Origin: JBGTIS01 sp041745535
GTDB lineage: Bacteria > Bacteroidota > Bacteroidia > Cytophagales > Cyclobacteriaceae
Length of the DNA: 14,922 nt
NCBI GenBank assembly: GCA_041745535.1
Contig: JBGTIS010000128.1
Coordinates: 1 to 14,922 of the forward strand
Reading direction: 5' to 3'
Below are positions 6,821 through 13,473 of this stretch, in pieces; position 1 is the first letter of the stretch; each line of letters begins with the position of its first letter. The notes beneath the pieces are model-generated. The model saw only the letters and a program-made list of their open reading frames with translations, did no database searches and was not told where the DNA came from. A program made the position numbers and the translations under genes.

Positions 6821-8473
6821 ATGCCTATACAAGTAAAAAGAGATATCAAGAGAAGATACAAATTCGGTAAAAACTTTTCGCTGAAAGACATACCCAATTT
6901 CAAATCCGGTTCGGTACTGAACAGAGTGAGAGCCGATATTGCTGATCAGAACTGGAACGATTTTCACAGTTCGTGGGGTGTAACCCATGCTGACAGAGAG
7001 ATTGCCAAAATACTGGCCAGCAAATTCAACTTCAACTACAGCGAAGCAGATACCTTTGATCAGTTATGGGATTTTATTCGGGAAGCAAGAGCATATAAAG
7101 ACAAAGAAAAAGATGGTATCCATGCTGATCTTATCACAGCCTATCGATATGTGGCGCAGATCGCATCGGGATTAGCGGTGGACAAACAAACATTCAAGAG
7201 AACCATTACCCGCAGCGATGCCAATTTTGTCGTCTTCTCCGACTTCCACATGACGGCTTTCCGTAATAAACCTAATTATTTCAAGGAATATAATTATCAG
7301 CTCTATCTGGATGTTTTAAACTACTATGCCCGGTTACAACCCACCTATTGCCTGATTGAAAATGGGGATGTGGAAGAATGTCTTATTTATGAACCCACCC
7401 TGAGCGATGCCAAACTCCGAAGAGCACAGGCCCCAAACGGATTCGGTATCGATGAGATCAAATATCCCGTTAGGTTAAATGAGGAGAAGTGGGGCGATTT
7501 TTTAAAAACGCGATATAAGGCCCGTGAAAACAACCTGATAAACATCATCGCCACATTTCCGGAATATTATGATCGTATTCGAAATAACTTCATAGCCAGA
7601 AATAAATATGTGCGCCTTATCGGAAATCATGATACGTACCTGGATGATTTTTATGAAAAGACGCTGAGAGATCGCATCCATAATGAACTGGGTATGGAGG
7701 TAAAGGATGTACTAAAAATTGTCAGGAACGGAACTACCGATTATGTAGTATTGCATGGCCATCAGTTCGATTCGGTATGTCAGCAGCATGGAGCCATTCC
7801 CTATGCCAAAAGTCTGGGTGAAATCTACTCCGAATGCCTTTCCTGGGCTTATCAGGGACCAGACCGGGTGTGGAAGCTGAACGACACGAAAAACTGGTAT
7901 ATCGGCAATTCCTATAACAATGTTTTGGCCAAAGAAGAAGCGGGCATCTATCAGGGCGGAACAAAAGGAATCTGGGATTTACTATTTGAAAGTTTAGACA
8001 GAATAAAACAGGACAGCAAAGACTTTGTAGAAACGTTACTAGGGCATGAAATTGCCTGGGAATATTTTGAGAATACCACAGGTTTTAATGCCCTTACGCT
8101 GGAAGTGTGGACGGGCGATGAATTGTATAAAATGCGGCATATGAACGAAGTTGATCTCTGTGAATTTTATGCCGCTGAATATTTACTGCTGAATCCCGGC
8201 CTGCATGTTACCCCTCCTACCCTCATCCTTGGGCATACGCATGAACCAAGAAAAAACGCGGTATTTCCCAATGCATCAAAAGCGGCACCCACGTATTATC
8301 TGAATTCCGGGTCAGCAGGCCGGTACGAAAATTTGATCTGGTGTGTGGAAATTGAAGGGAATGCGGACAGAATTTGCTCCTGGTCGCAGGTAAATGGCCA
8401 ATTGAAAAAAATAACCTGGAAAAGCGCAGGCAATCAATTAGTGCATGATGCTGTACAAATGATTTCTGTATAG
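6821..8473 (+). CDS. Large calcineurin-like metallophosphoesterase
   Basis: A 550-residue protein with all the metal-binding blocks of the calcineurin-like phosphoesterase fold in order: SDFHMT (Asp141, His143), ENGDVEE (Asp183), IGNHDT (Asn269, His270), LHGHQFD (His314) and LGHTHEP (His472, His474). The family uses two metal ions to hydrolyse phosphomono- or diesters; the substrate (nucleotide, nucleic acid, protein or lipid head group) cannot be told. It is longer than typical members: about 140 residues precede the first motif, a basic start (KRDIKRRYKFGK) followed by a helical region, and about 150 residues rich in aromatics separate HGHQFD from GHTH. No signal peptide is seen, so it is probably cytosolic. 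It starts 11 bases after the repeat-protein gene, so it is almost certainly cotranscribed with it and perhaps with the aminotransferase. The start follows the sequence CCGCC with no obvious Shine-Dalgarno. The active-site set is complete, so I expect activity. Confidence 0.88.
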   Translation: MPIQVKRDIKRRYKFGKNFSLKDIPNFKSGSVLNRVRADIADQNWNDFHSSWGVTHADREIAKILASKFNFNYSEADTFDQLWDFIREARAYKDKEKDGIHADLITAYRYVAQIASGLAVDKQTFKRTITRSDANFVVFSDFHMTAFRNKPNYFKEYNYQLYLDVLNYYARLQPTYCLIENGDVEECLIYEPTLSDAKLRRAQAPNGFGIDEIKYPVRLNEEKWGDFLKTRYKARENNLINIIATFPEYYDRIRNNFIARNKYVRLIGNHDTYLDDFYEKTLRDRIHNELGMEVKDVLKIVRNGTTDYVVLHGHQFDSVCQQHGAIPYAKSLGEIYSECLSWAYQGPDRVWKLNDTKNWYIGNSYNNVLAKEEAGIYQGGTKGIWDLLFESLDRIKQDSKDFVETLLGHEIAWEYFENTTGFNALTLEVWTGDELYKMRHMNEVDLCEFYAAEYLLLNPGLHVTPPTLILGHTHEPRKNAVFPNASKAAPTYYLNSGSAGRYENLIWCVEIEGNADRICSWSQVNGQLKKITWKSAGNQLVHDAVQMISV

Positions 8474-8564
8474 TGGCTGAAAAAGCCGAAAAGGTGACAA
8501 AGTAGCGTTTGGTGTAAACAAAGAAGTGCTGCCAATGGGCTACAATGGCATCTTTAGCATCTTG

Positions 8565-8592
8565 CCTATGCGGCCCAACCTATGCGGTCCAA
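8565..8592. repeat. Tandem repeat, two 14-base units plus a decayed third
   Basis: CCTATGCGGCCCAA at 8565-8578 is followed at once by CCTATGCGGTCCAA at 8579-8592, differing at one base. A third, more divergent copy (CCTGGTCGCCAAC) follows at 8593-8605. It lies in the gap between the phosphoesterase and sufS. It may be slipped-strand repeat expansion or part of a regulatory region; no function is evident. Confidence 0.6.
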
Positions 8593-8616
8593 CCTGGTCG
8601 CCAACACTTTTTATTT

Positions 8617-8628
8617 ATTTGTACAAAT
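8617..8628. promoter_or_regulatory. 12-base perfect palindrome upstream of sufS, possible operator
   Basis: ATTTGTACAAAT is its own reverse complement and lies 45 bases before the sufS start, inside an A/T-rich stretch where a promoter would be expected. The overlapping ATTTG resembles the TTTG end of the Bacteroidota -7 element (TAnnTTTG), but I could not place a full -33/-7 pair. A homodimeric regulator of Fe-S or sulfur metabolism could bind here; this is inference from position and symmetry only. Such a palindrome can also arise by chance in A/T-rich DNA. Confidence 0.35.
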
Positions 8629-8673
8629 GTGATAGATATGATAAGTATTCAATCAACCTAAAATATGTGAACC

Positions 8674-9918
8674 ATGGTTTTATCTTCTTCTGTGCTGGCC
8701 CTGAATGTAGAAGCGATTAGAAAAGAATTCCCGGTACTGCATCAGCAGGTAAATGAGCACCCACTTCTCTATCTGGATAATGCTGCTACCACCCAAAAGC
8801 CACAGCGGGTCATTCAGTCCTTAACCGATTACTATCATGGCTACAATGCCAATATTCACCGGGGTATCCACACCCTGGCAGAAAAGGCCACTCAGGCATT
8901 TGAACAAACCCGTGAAAAATCCCGGTCTTTTATCAATGCCAGGCACATTGAAGAAATTATTTTCGTTCGGGGGGTAACCGAGGCCATCAATCTGGTGGCT
9001 ACTGCTTATGGCCGCGCTTTTATCCGCGAAGGGGATGAAATTATCATCTCGGCACTTGAACATCATTCTAACATAATCCCCTGGCAATGGGTATGTACAG
9101 AGAAAAAGGCGGTGCTAAAAATTATTCCCATTAATGATGAGGGTGAACTTGATATGGATGCCTATGAAAACCTGCTTTCTTCCAATACCAAAGTGGTAGC
9201 TGTCAATCATATATCCAACAGTTTAGGCACCGTTAATCCTGTTGAAGAAATAATTCGTTTGGCCCACGATAGAGGCGCCGTAGTACTGATTGACGGGGCA
9301 CAGGCCTGCGGCCATGTTACCGTTGATGTGCAGAACATGGATTGTGATTTTTACTGCATCTCTGCCCATAAAATGTATGGCCCCACCGGTACCGGGATTT
9401 TGTATGGCAAAAAAGAACTTCTGGAACAAATGCCCCCCTACCAGGGCGGTGGTGAAATGATTCGGGAAGTCAGTTTTGAAAAAACCACCTACAACGACCT
9501 GCCTTATAAATTTGAAGCAGGTACACCCAACATTGCCGATGTGGTTGCTTTCCGCCAGGCTTTGGAATTTATCGATAACCTGGGCCGGGAAAACATCTCA
9601 GCGCACGAGCAGAATTTATTGATATATGCTACCGAAAAATTATCAGCCCTACCTGCTATTCAATTGGTAGGCACAGCCAAGAAAAAAGCAGGCGTACTTT
9701 CTTTTGTTGTGAAAGGTGTTCACAATTTTGATATCGGGCAAATGCTGGATGCCCGGGGCATTGCCGTACGAACCGGCCACCATTGTACCCAACCCCTGAT
9801 GCAGCGCCTGGGCTTCGACGGAACGGTAAGAGCCTCGTTTGCTGTGTACAATACCCAATCCGAAGTGGATCAGTTCGTTACAAGCCTCAGCAGAATCATT
9901 CAATTCTTCCAGATATGA
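8674..9918 (+). CDS. sufS: Cysteine desulfurase SufS
   Basis: PLP-dependent fold-type I desulfurase that takes sulfur from L-cysteine, leaving alanine, and holds it as a persulfide for Fe-S cluster assembly in the cytosol. The 414 residues match the group II (SufS/CsdA) length. Visible signatures are YLDNAATTQKP near the N-terminus, NANIHRGIHTLA, HHSNIIPWQ, IDGAQACGH, the PLP lysine Lys233 in SAHKMYGPTG, and the catalytic Cys371 in RTGHHCTQP, in the short loop typical of SufS rather than the longer IscS loop. Residues 1-11 before NVEAIRKEFPVL form a slightly longer start than usual, but the ATG at 8674 is the only good ATG there. Its last four bases overlap the sufE start (ATGA), so the two are translationally coupled. 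SufBCD, usually adjacent in Bacteroidota, is not in the window. A 12-base palindrome precedes it. Confidence 0.95.
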   Translation: MVLSSSVLALNVEAIRKEFPVLHQQVNEHPLLYLDNAATTQKPQRVIQSLTDYYHGYNANIHRGIHTLAEKATQAFEQTREKSRSFINARHIEEIIFVRGVTEAINLVATAYGRAFIREGDEIIISALEHHSNIIPWQWVCTEKKAVLKIIPINDEGELDMDAYENLLSSNTKVVAVNHISNSLGTVNPVEEIIRLAHDRGAVVLIDGAQACGHVTVDVQNMDCDFYCISAHKMYGPTGTGILYGKKELLEQMPPYQGGGEMIREVSFEKTTYNDLPYKFEAGTPNIADVVAFRQALEFIDNLGRENISAHEQNLLIYATEKLSALPAIQLVGTAKKKAGVLSFVVKGVHNFDIGQMLDARGIAVRTGHHCTQPLMQRLGFDGTVRASFAVYNTQSEVDQFVTSLSRIIQFFQI

Positions 9919-10355
9919 AAACGATTGAACAAATTCAGGAAGAAATTACCAATGAATTCTCCAGACTCAATGCAGATGTTGAGGGCATGTTATTCCATAT
10001 GGTAAAGCTGGGCCGACAATTACCGGTAATGCCCGATATGGATAAAACCGATGCGCACCTGATCAAAGGCTGCCAATCAAAAGTGTGGCTTACCGCATCG
10101 CTGGAAAATGGGAAGGTATTTTACTATGCCGATAGCAACACGGCCATTACCAGGGGCCTGATCAGTTTGTTAATCCGTGCTTTCAATAACCAGACGCCGG
10201 AAGCCATTATAAAAGCTGAACTGGATTTTATCAGGAAAAATAGCCTGGAAAGATTCATCGGTACCCAGCGTTCCAACGGATTTGCCGCCATGATCAGACA
10301 AATGAAGTTTTACGCGTTGACTTTTAAAACAAAAGAGAAAGCAAAGTATTATTAA
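9915..10355 (+). CDS. sufE: SufE sulfur acceptor
   Basis: SufE accepts the persulfide sulfur from SufS, stimulates its desulfurase activity and passes the sulfur to the SufBCD scaffold. From the ATG at 9915 it has 146 residues, the usual SufE length. The acceptor Cys53 sits in IKGCQSKVW, close to the family position, and later signatures are ADSNTAITRGLISLL and the helical C-terminus with LSLERF-like spacing (NSLERFIG). The frame is open further upstream, but that part lies inside sufS; the chosen ATG overlaps the sufS stop (ATGA) and matches the family N-terminus (IEQIQEEITNEF). Transcription is expected from upstream of sufS. The gene is followed after 26 bases by the oppositely oriented cyclase gene. 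Confidence 0.95.
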   Translation: MKTIEQIQEEITNEFSRLNADVEGMLFHMVKLGRQLPVMPDMDKTDAHLIKGCQSKVWLTASLENGKVFYYADSNTAITRGLISLLIRAFNNQTPEAIIKAELDFIRKNSLERFIGTQRSNGFAAMIRQMKFYALTFKTKEKAKYY

Positions 10356-10360
10356 CTCTT

Positions 10361-10375
10361 GGGTTTTATTAACCC
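10361..10375. terminator. Weak hairpin between convergent sufE and cyclase genes
   Basis: GGGTT at 10361-10365 and AACCC at 10371-10375 form a five-base stem with a five-base loop. T-rich bases follow on the plus side (TATCATTTATTT). It lies in the 26-base gap where both converging genes end, so it may serve as a bidirectional terminator. The stem is short, so the call is tentative. Confidence 0.35.
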
Positions 10376-10381
10376 TATCAT

Positions 10382-12415
10382 TTATTTAAAGCCCATTTTT
10401 TTCAGCATACGTTGGTACCTGGGTCCGTTACTATTCTCAAAAAAATCTCTTTCTACCTTCATATAAATCAAAATCCCATATTTGGCATCGAGCAATTGTT
10501 CCAGAATGTCCAGGGCTTCGTCCTGTTGGCCCAGATTATATTTAATAAAGCTGATGGCATACCGCTTATCGTTGTTCATTGGGGGTAATTCCAGTTCGGT
10601 CAATAACTGTTTTGCCGCATTGATTTCCCCCTTTTTTGCATACACACCTCCTAACACGCCCAAAACCACCGGGCGCCGGCCGGAAAGCTCATTAGCCTGT
10701 TTCAATGACATAATGGCCTTGTCATATTCCTTTGTCCGGTAATACGTCATACCCAGCGCAAAATGGGCTTCGGCATAATCAGGATCAAGCTCCAGCGTTT
10801 TCATGATTTGTGCCACCGCTTTGTCATATTCTCCTCTGAAATGGTACACCCGCGCCAGACCCGTATTTACGCCCGCGGAAAGCGGATCCAGGGCATAAGC
10901 GGTCTGAATCTCCTGCAATGCCTCATCCAATCGGCTATGAACAGACAGAAACAAGGCATACCATTCATGTGCCGTAGCATAGCTGGGATTCATTTCAAGG
11001 GTCATTTTAAATTCCTTTTCAGCTCCCGCCCAATCCCAGTCGACCCGAAATTTGATATAGCCCAAAGCCGCATGGGCTTCGGCAAGGGTTTCATCAATTT
11101 CCAATGCTTTGGCTACATATTCTTTTGCTTTTTGTGTGGCAATATCTCTGGACAAATTGCCATACCCGGCTACGCCCATCAAAGTATAACAGTAGGCCAG
11201 GTGTGCATAAGGCAGGGCAAATGCAGGGTCCTGATCAATAGAACTTTCAAAATGAGCCGCTGCCTGCTGAATACTCTCTGCCGTTTTTTCATTCAGAAAA
11301 TACTTCCCAACCAAATACTCCTCATAGGCCTCCATGTTTTTCGTATAGCTTTTCTCCAATTGCTGCTTTTCGGAGTTAAACAGCCTGACCTTGAGTTCGT
11401 TAGCCACATTTTGCGCGATTTCGCTTTGTATCATAAAAATATCCTGTAGTTCTCTGTCGTAGTTCATCACCCATATATTTTCCCGCGAGGCTACATCTAT
11501 CAACTGTACATTAATACGTGCCTTATTCCCTGATTTTCGTACGCTGCCACCTAAAATAGTACCCACCATCAGTTCCTGACCTATTTCAGGAATATCCTTC
11601 TCTACCGCTTTATATTTCATCACAGAGGTACGGGCAATTACCCGCAAGCCACTAATTTTGGAGAGGCTGGAGATGAGTTCTTCCGTCATACCATCCGCAA
11701 AATATTCGTCCTGGGCATCCTGGCTAATATTGTACAACGGTAGCACGGCCAGCCTTAAGGCAGAGGTAGCTACAGGTGTGGCCCGGGAATTATGCTTTTT
11801 AGTAAAAAAGACCAGGCCAGCGACCATCAATACCAGCAATAAGCCCAATCCGGCAAACATAGTCTTCCTAGAAAGTTTTCCTTTGCCATTTTGCTCCTGC
11901 TTCAGCCAGGGCAACCTGATGCGGTAAATATCCATCGGCATGGCGATGTTTTTCAGCTTTCCTTTGCCCAGAGGCAATACCGGATAGGCTACCTTATTTC
12001 TGATTTGCCGGGCCACATCTTCTGATACGCAAATACCACCCGGCGGTGCCAAAGGTTCTATGCGGGCGGCAATGTTTACCCCATCGCCATGCACATGGTT
12101 GTCCAGGTAAACTACATCACCGATATGCAGGCCAATTCGCAACCGGATGTGCCGATCTTCCGGTTCGGCTTTGTTCCGTTCGTGCAGCACCGTTTGTATT
12201 TCTATGGCACAGTTGGTAGCTTCCACCGCACTGTTGAATTCTACAAAAAATGAATCGCCAGCGGTTTCAATTTCTCTACCTTCGTGCTTTTCAAAAAAAG
12301 GTCTTAAAATTTTCCGATGTTCTTCCAGCAGGTCCAGCGCAAGCGCCTCATTTTTTTGCGTGAGGGCACTGTACCCTACCATATCGGTGAACATGATTGC
12401 AGCTAATCGTCTCAT
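10382..12415 (-). CDS. Class III nucleotide cyclase with membrane segment, TolB-like domain and TPR repeats
   Basis: A 677-residue membrane signalling protein. Residues 1-165 are a class III cyclase domain: metal aspartates Asp11 (IMFTDMVGYS) and Asp54 (ETAGDSFFVEF), and the transition-state pair Asn114 and Arg118 in GDGVNIAARIE. The purine-selecting positions hold Glu50 and His107, not the Lys/Asp of adenylate cyclases; Glu is what guanylate cyclases have at the first position, so the product (cAMP or cGMP) is uncertain. A single membrane helix spans about 186-204. Residues about 219-345 are a TolB/FlgO-like domain (LAVLPLYNIS, EYFADGMTEELISSLSKI). From about 370 to the end there are roughly six to seven TPR units, for example EAHAALGYIKFR and YAEAHFALGMTYYRTKEYDKA. 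Cyclase inside and TolB-TPR part outside the membrane is the expected topology, fitting a sensor of an external protein or ligand. The ATG is followed directly by the cyclase motif, as in relatives. It converges with sufE. Confidence 0.9.
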   Translation of the reverse strand: MRRLAAIMFTDMVGYSALTQKNEALALDLLEEHRKILRPFFEKHEGREIETAGDSFFVEFNSAVEATNCAIEIQTVLHERNKAEPEDRHIRLRIGLHIGDVVYLDNHVHGDGVNIAARIEPLAPPGGICVSEDVARQIRNKVAYPVLPLGKGKLKNIAMPMDIYRIRLPWLKQEQNGKGKLSRKTMFAGLGLLLVLMVAGLVFFTKKHNSRATPVATSALRLAVLPLYNISQDAQDEYFADGMTEELISSLSKISGLRVIARTSVMKYKAVEKDIPEIGQELMVGTILGGSVRKSGNKARINVQLIDVASRENIWVMNYDRELQDIFMIQSEIAQNVANELKVRLFNSEKQQLEKSYTKNMEAYEEYLVGKYFLNEKTAESIQQAAAHFESSIDQDPAFALPYAHLAYCYTLMGVAGYGNLSRDIATQKAKEYVAKALEIDETLAEAHAALGYIKFRVDWDWAGAEKEFKMTLEMNPSYATAHEWYALFLSVHSRLDEALQEIQTAYALDPLSAGVNTGLARVYHFRGEYDKAVAQIMKTLELDPDYAEAHFALGMTYYRTKEYDKAIMSLKQANELSGRRPVVLGVLGGVYAKKGEINAAKQLLTELELPPMNNDKRYAISFIKYNLGQQDEALDILEQLLDAKYGILIYMKVERDFFENSNGPRYQRMLKKMGFK

Positions 12416-12543
12416 AACCGCGAAAGGTTAGTCTATAACCAGGCAGGGAGCCAATCCGGTTTGCTGTCGGTATAGAAGATAAAGATAGCAAAGACGAGAT
12501 AACTTTCATATAACACTTATACCCGGTGCCAATATATTTTTAT

Positions 12544-12571
12544 CACTGTCCATTCCAGTAAATGGACAGTG
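12544..12571. repeat. Perfect 11-base inverted repeat, hairpin or operator
   Basis: CACTGTCCATT at 12544-12554 and AATGGACAGTG at 12561-12571 are exact reverse complements with a six-base loop. It lies in the gap between the CHRD gene end and the cyclase start, about 130 bases upstream of the cyclase start. No T-run follows on either side, so it looks less like a terminator than a protein binding site or stable mRNA hairpin. As the CHRD gene already has its own terminator nearby, I favour a regulatory role for the cyclase gene, as inference. Confidence 0.5.
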
Positions 12572-12659
12572 TGCAATTGTTTAAGAAAGCAAATCTGATA
12601 AATTGGTATCAACCTGCACTGCATATATGGTAGTGGTAAGCACTTATCTGAAACAGGTT

Positions 12660-12690
12660 AAAAGGAAGGCTTCGGAAAAACCCGAAGCCT
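12660..12690 (-). terminator. Rho-independent terminator of the CHRD gene
   Basis: Read on the minus strand, AGGCTTCGG (12690-12682) pairs perfectly with CCGAAGCCT (12675-12667) around a six-base loop, followed by TCCTTTTAA. The stem is nine bases and G/C-rich and begins 14 bases past the stop of the CHRD gene, as expected for its terminator. The T-run is broken by CC, so efficiency may be moderate. Confidence 0.75.
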
Positions 12691-12703
12691 GAAAACTACT
12701 ATA

Positions 12704-13240
12704 TCAAATATCTCCTCGTATTTCGCCAGGAGGATTTTGACTGGTATGTACATTAACATAGATCTGGTTAGCTTCTATAGCCGCTATCAGATCGGCCAGG
12801 GTCATGCCGGTTAGCGCACCTGTTAAATTAGCATCGGTAATCATGCCTTCCGCCAAAGTACCATTGGTTCTTCCCGGAATAAGTTGTGCCGGAGGCGCGG
12901 CAGGGTAAAGCCATACTACCACCCCACCGGTTCCATTCGGATTACTGATGAGGTGCAAATGGGCCATACTTACATTTTCTATATTGGCCACATTGAGTTT
13001 GTAATAAATCGCCGTGCCGTCTTTGCTAAGTTTGAAATTAGCCTGGCCCTGGGCTTTGGAAGCAATCGGGTTGGGTTTCTCCTGGTCACCATTCAGGTGG
13101 GTATTAAAGTTACGATTATGCGACTGGGCGTGGGCATGCGCATCAACCTGAATGGGCAGGGTCTTATTGAAAGACTCTTCTTCTGTGCAGGCAATTAAAG
13201 CTGCCAGCACAGAAAGGCACAATAGAAAGGATTTTTTCAT
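12704..13240 (-). CDS. CHRD-domain lipoprotein
   Basis: A 178-residue lipoprotein. Residues 1-17 are a signal peptide and LIAC at 15-18 is a lipobox, with Cys18 expected to carry the lipid. Residues 33-44 are His-rich (DAHAHAQSHNRN). Residues about 45-178 are a CHRD domain, a beta domain first described in chordin and widespread in bacterial surface proteins: FNTHLNGDQEKPNPIAS at the start, AHLHLIS around 93-99, GEIRGDI at the end. Its role in bacteria is not established. The residues after Cys18 are T-E-E-E; acidic residues there act in Bacteroidota as a lipoprotein export signal to the surface, so exposure outside the cell is possible (inference). It is monocistronic by appearance, with a hairpin terminator behind and about 230 bases of upstream non-coding DNA. 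A partial promoter-like element (TACATTTA) lies upstream at about 13277-13284 on the minus strand, without a clear -33 partner. Confidence 0.9.
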   Translation of the reverse strand: MKKSFLLCLSVLAALIACTEEESFNKTLPIQVDAHAHAQSHNRNFNTHLNGDQEKPNPIASKAQGQANFKLSKDGTAIYYKLNVANIENVSMAHLHLISNPNGTGGVVVWLYPAAPPAQLIPGRTNGTLAEGMITDANLTGALTGMTLADLIAAIEANQIYVNVHTSQNPPGEIRGDI

Positions 13241-13473
13241 GGTTTGTTGGATAAAGTGTTGAGAAATGTTGTGTTTCTAAATGTAGTGATTTTTCTGATT
13301 CCGATGGAAATAAATAAACGCATTTTGTAGTTTCAGTTCTGTGACATTATATAGGAGCTATCCTGAGGTTACTCCCTGCATATATTTATACCTGGCGTAC
13401 AGTACTGAAAGGAGTATTCCTTGCTATTCCACAACAATAAATTACACGTGTCAATGGCTTAAAACAAACGTTT

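Noticed and set aside
8475..8487. GGCT-GAAAA-AGCC hairpin just after the phosphoesterase stop
   Set aside because: A four-base stem with no T-run is too weak to call a terminator.
10763..11449. 228-codon plus-strand open frame opposite the TPR part of the cyclase
   Set aside because: It is the antisense shadow of a gene with clear protein families; its Phe/Cys/Ile-rich translation has no motif.
12884..13198. 104-codon plus-strand frame opposite the CHRD gene
   Set aside because: Antisense shadow of a lipoprotein gene with a clear lipobox and CHRD domain.
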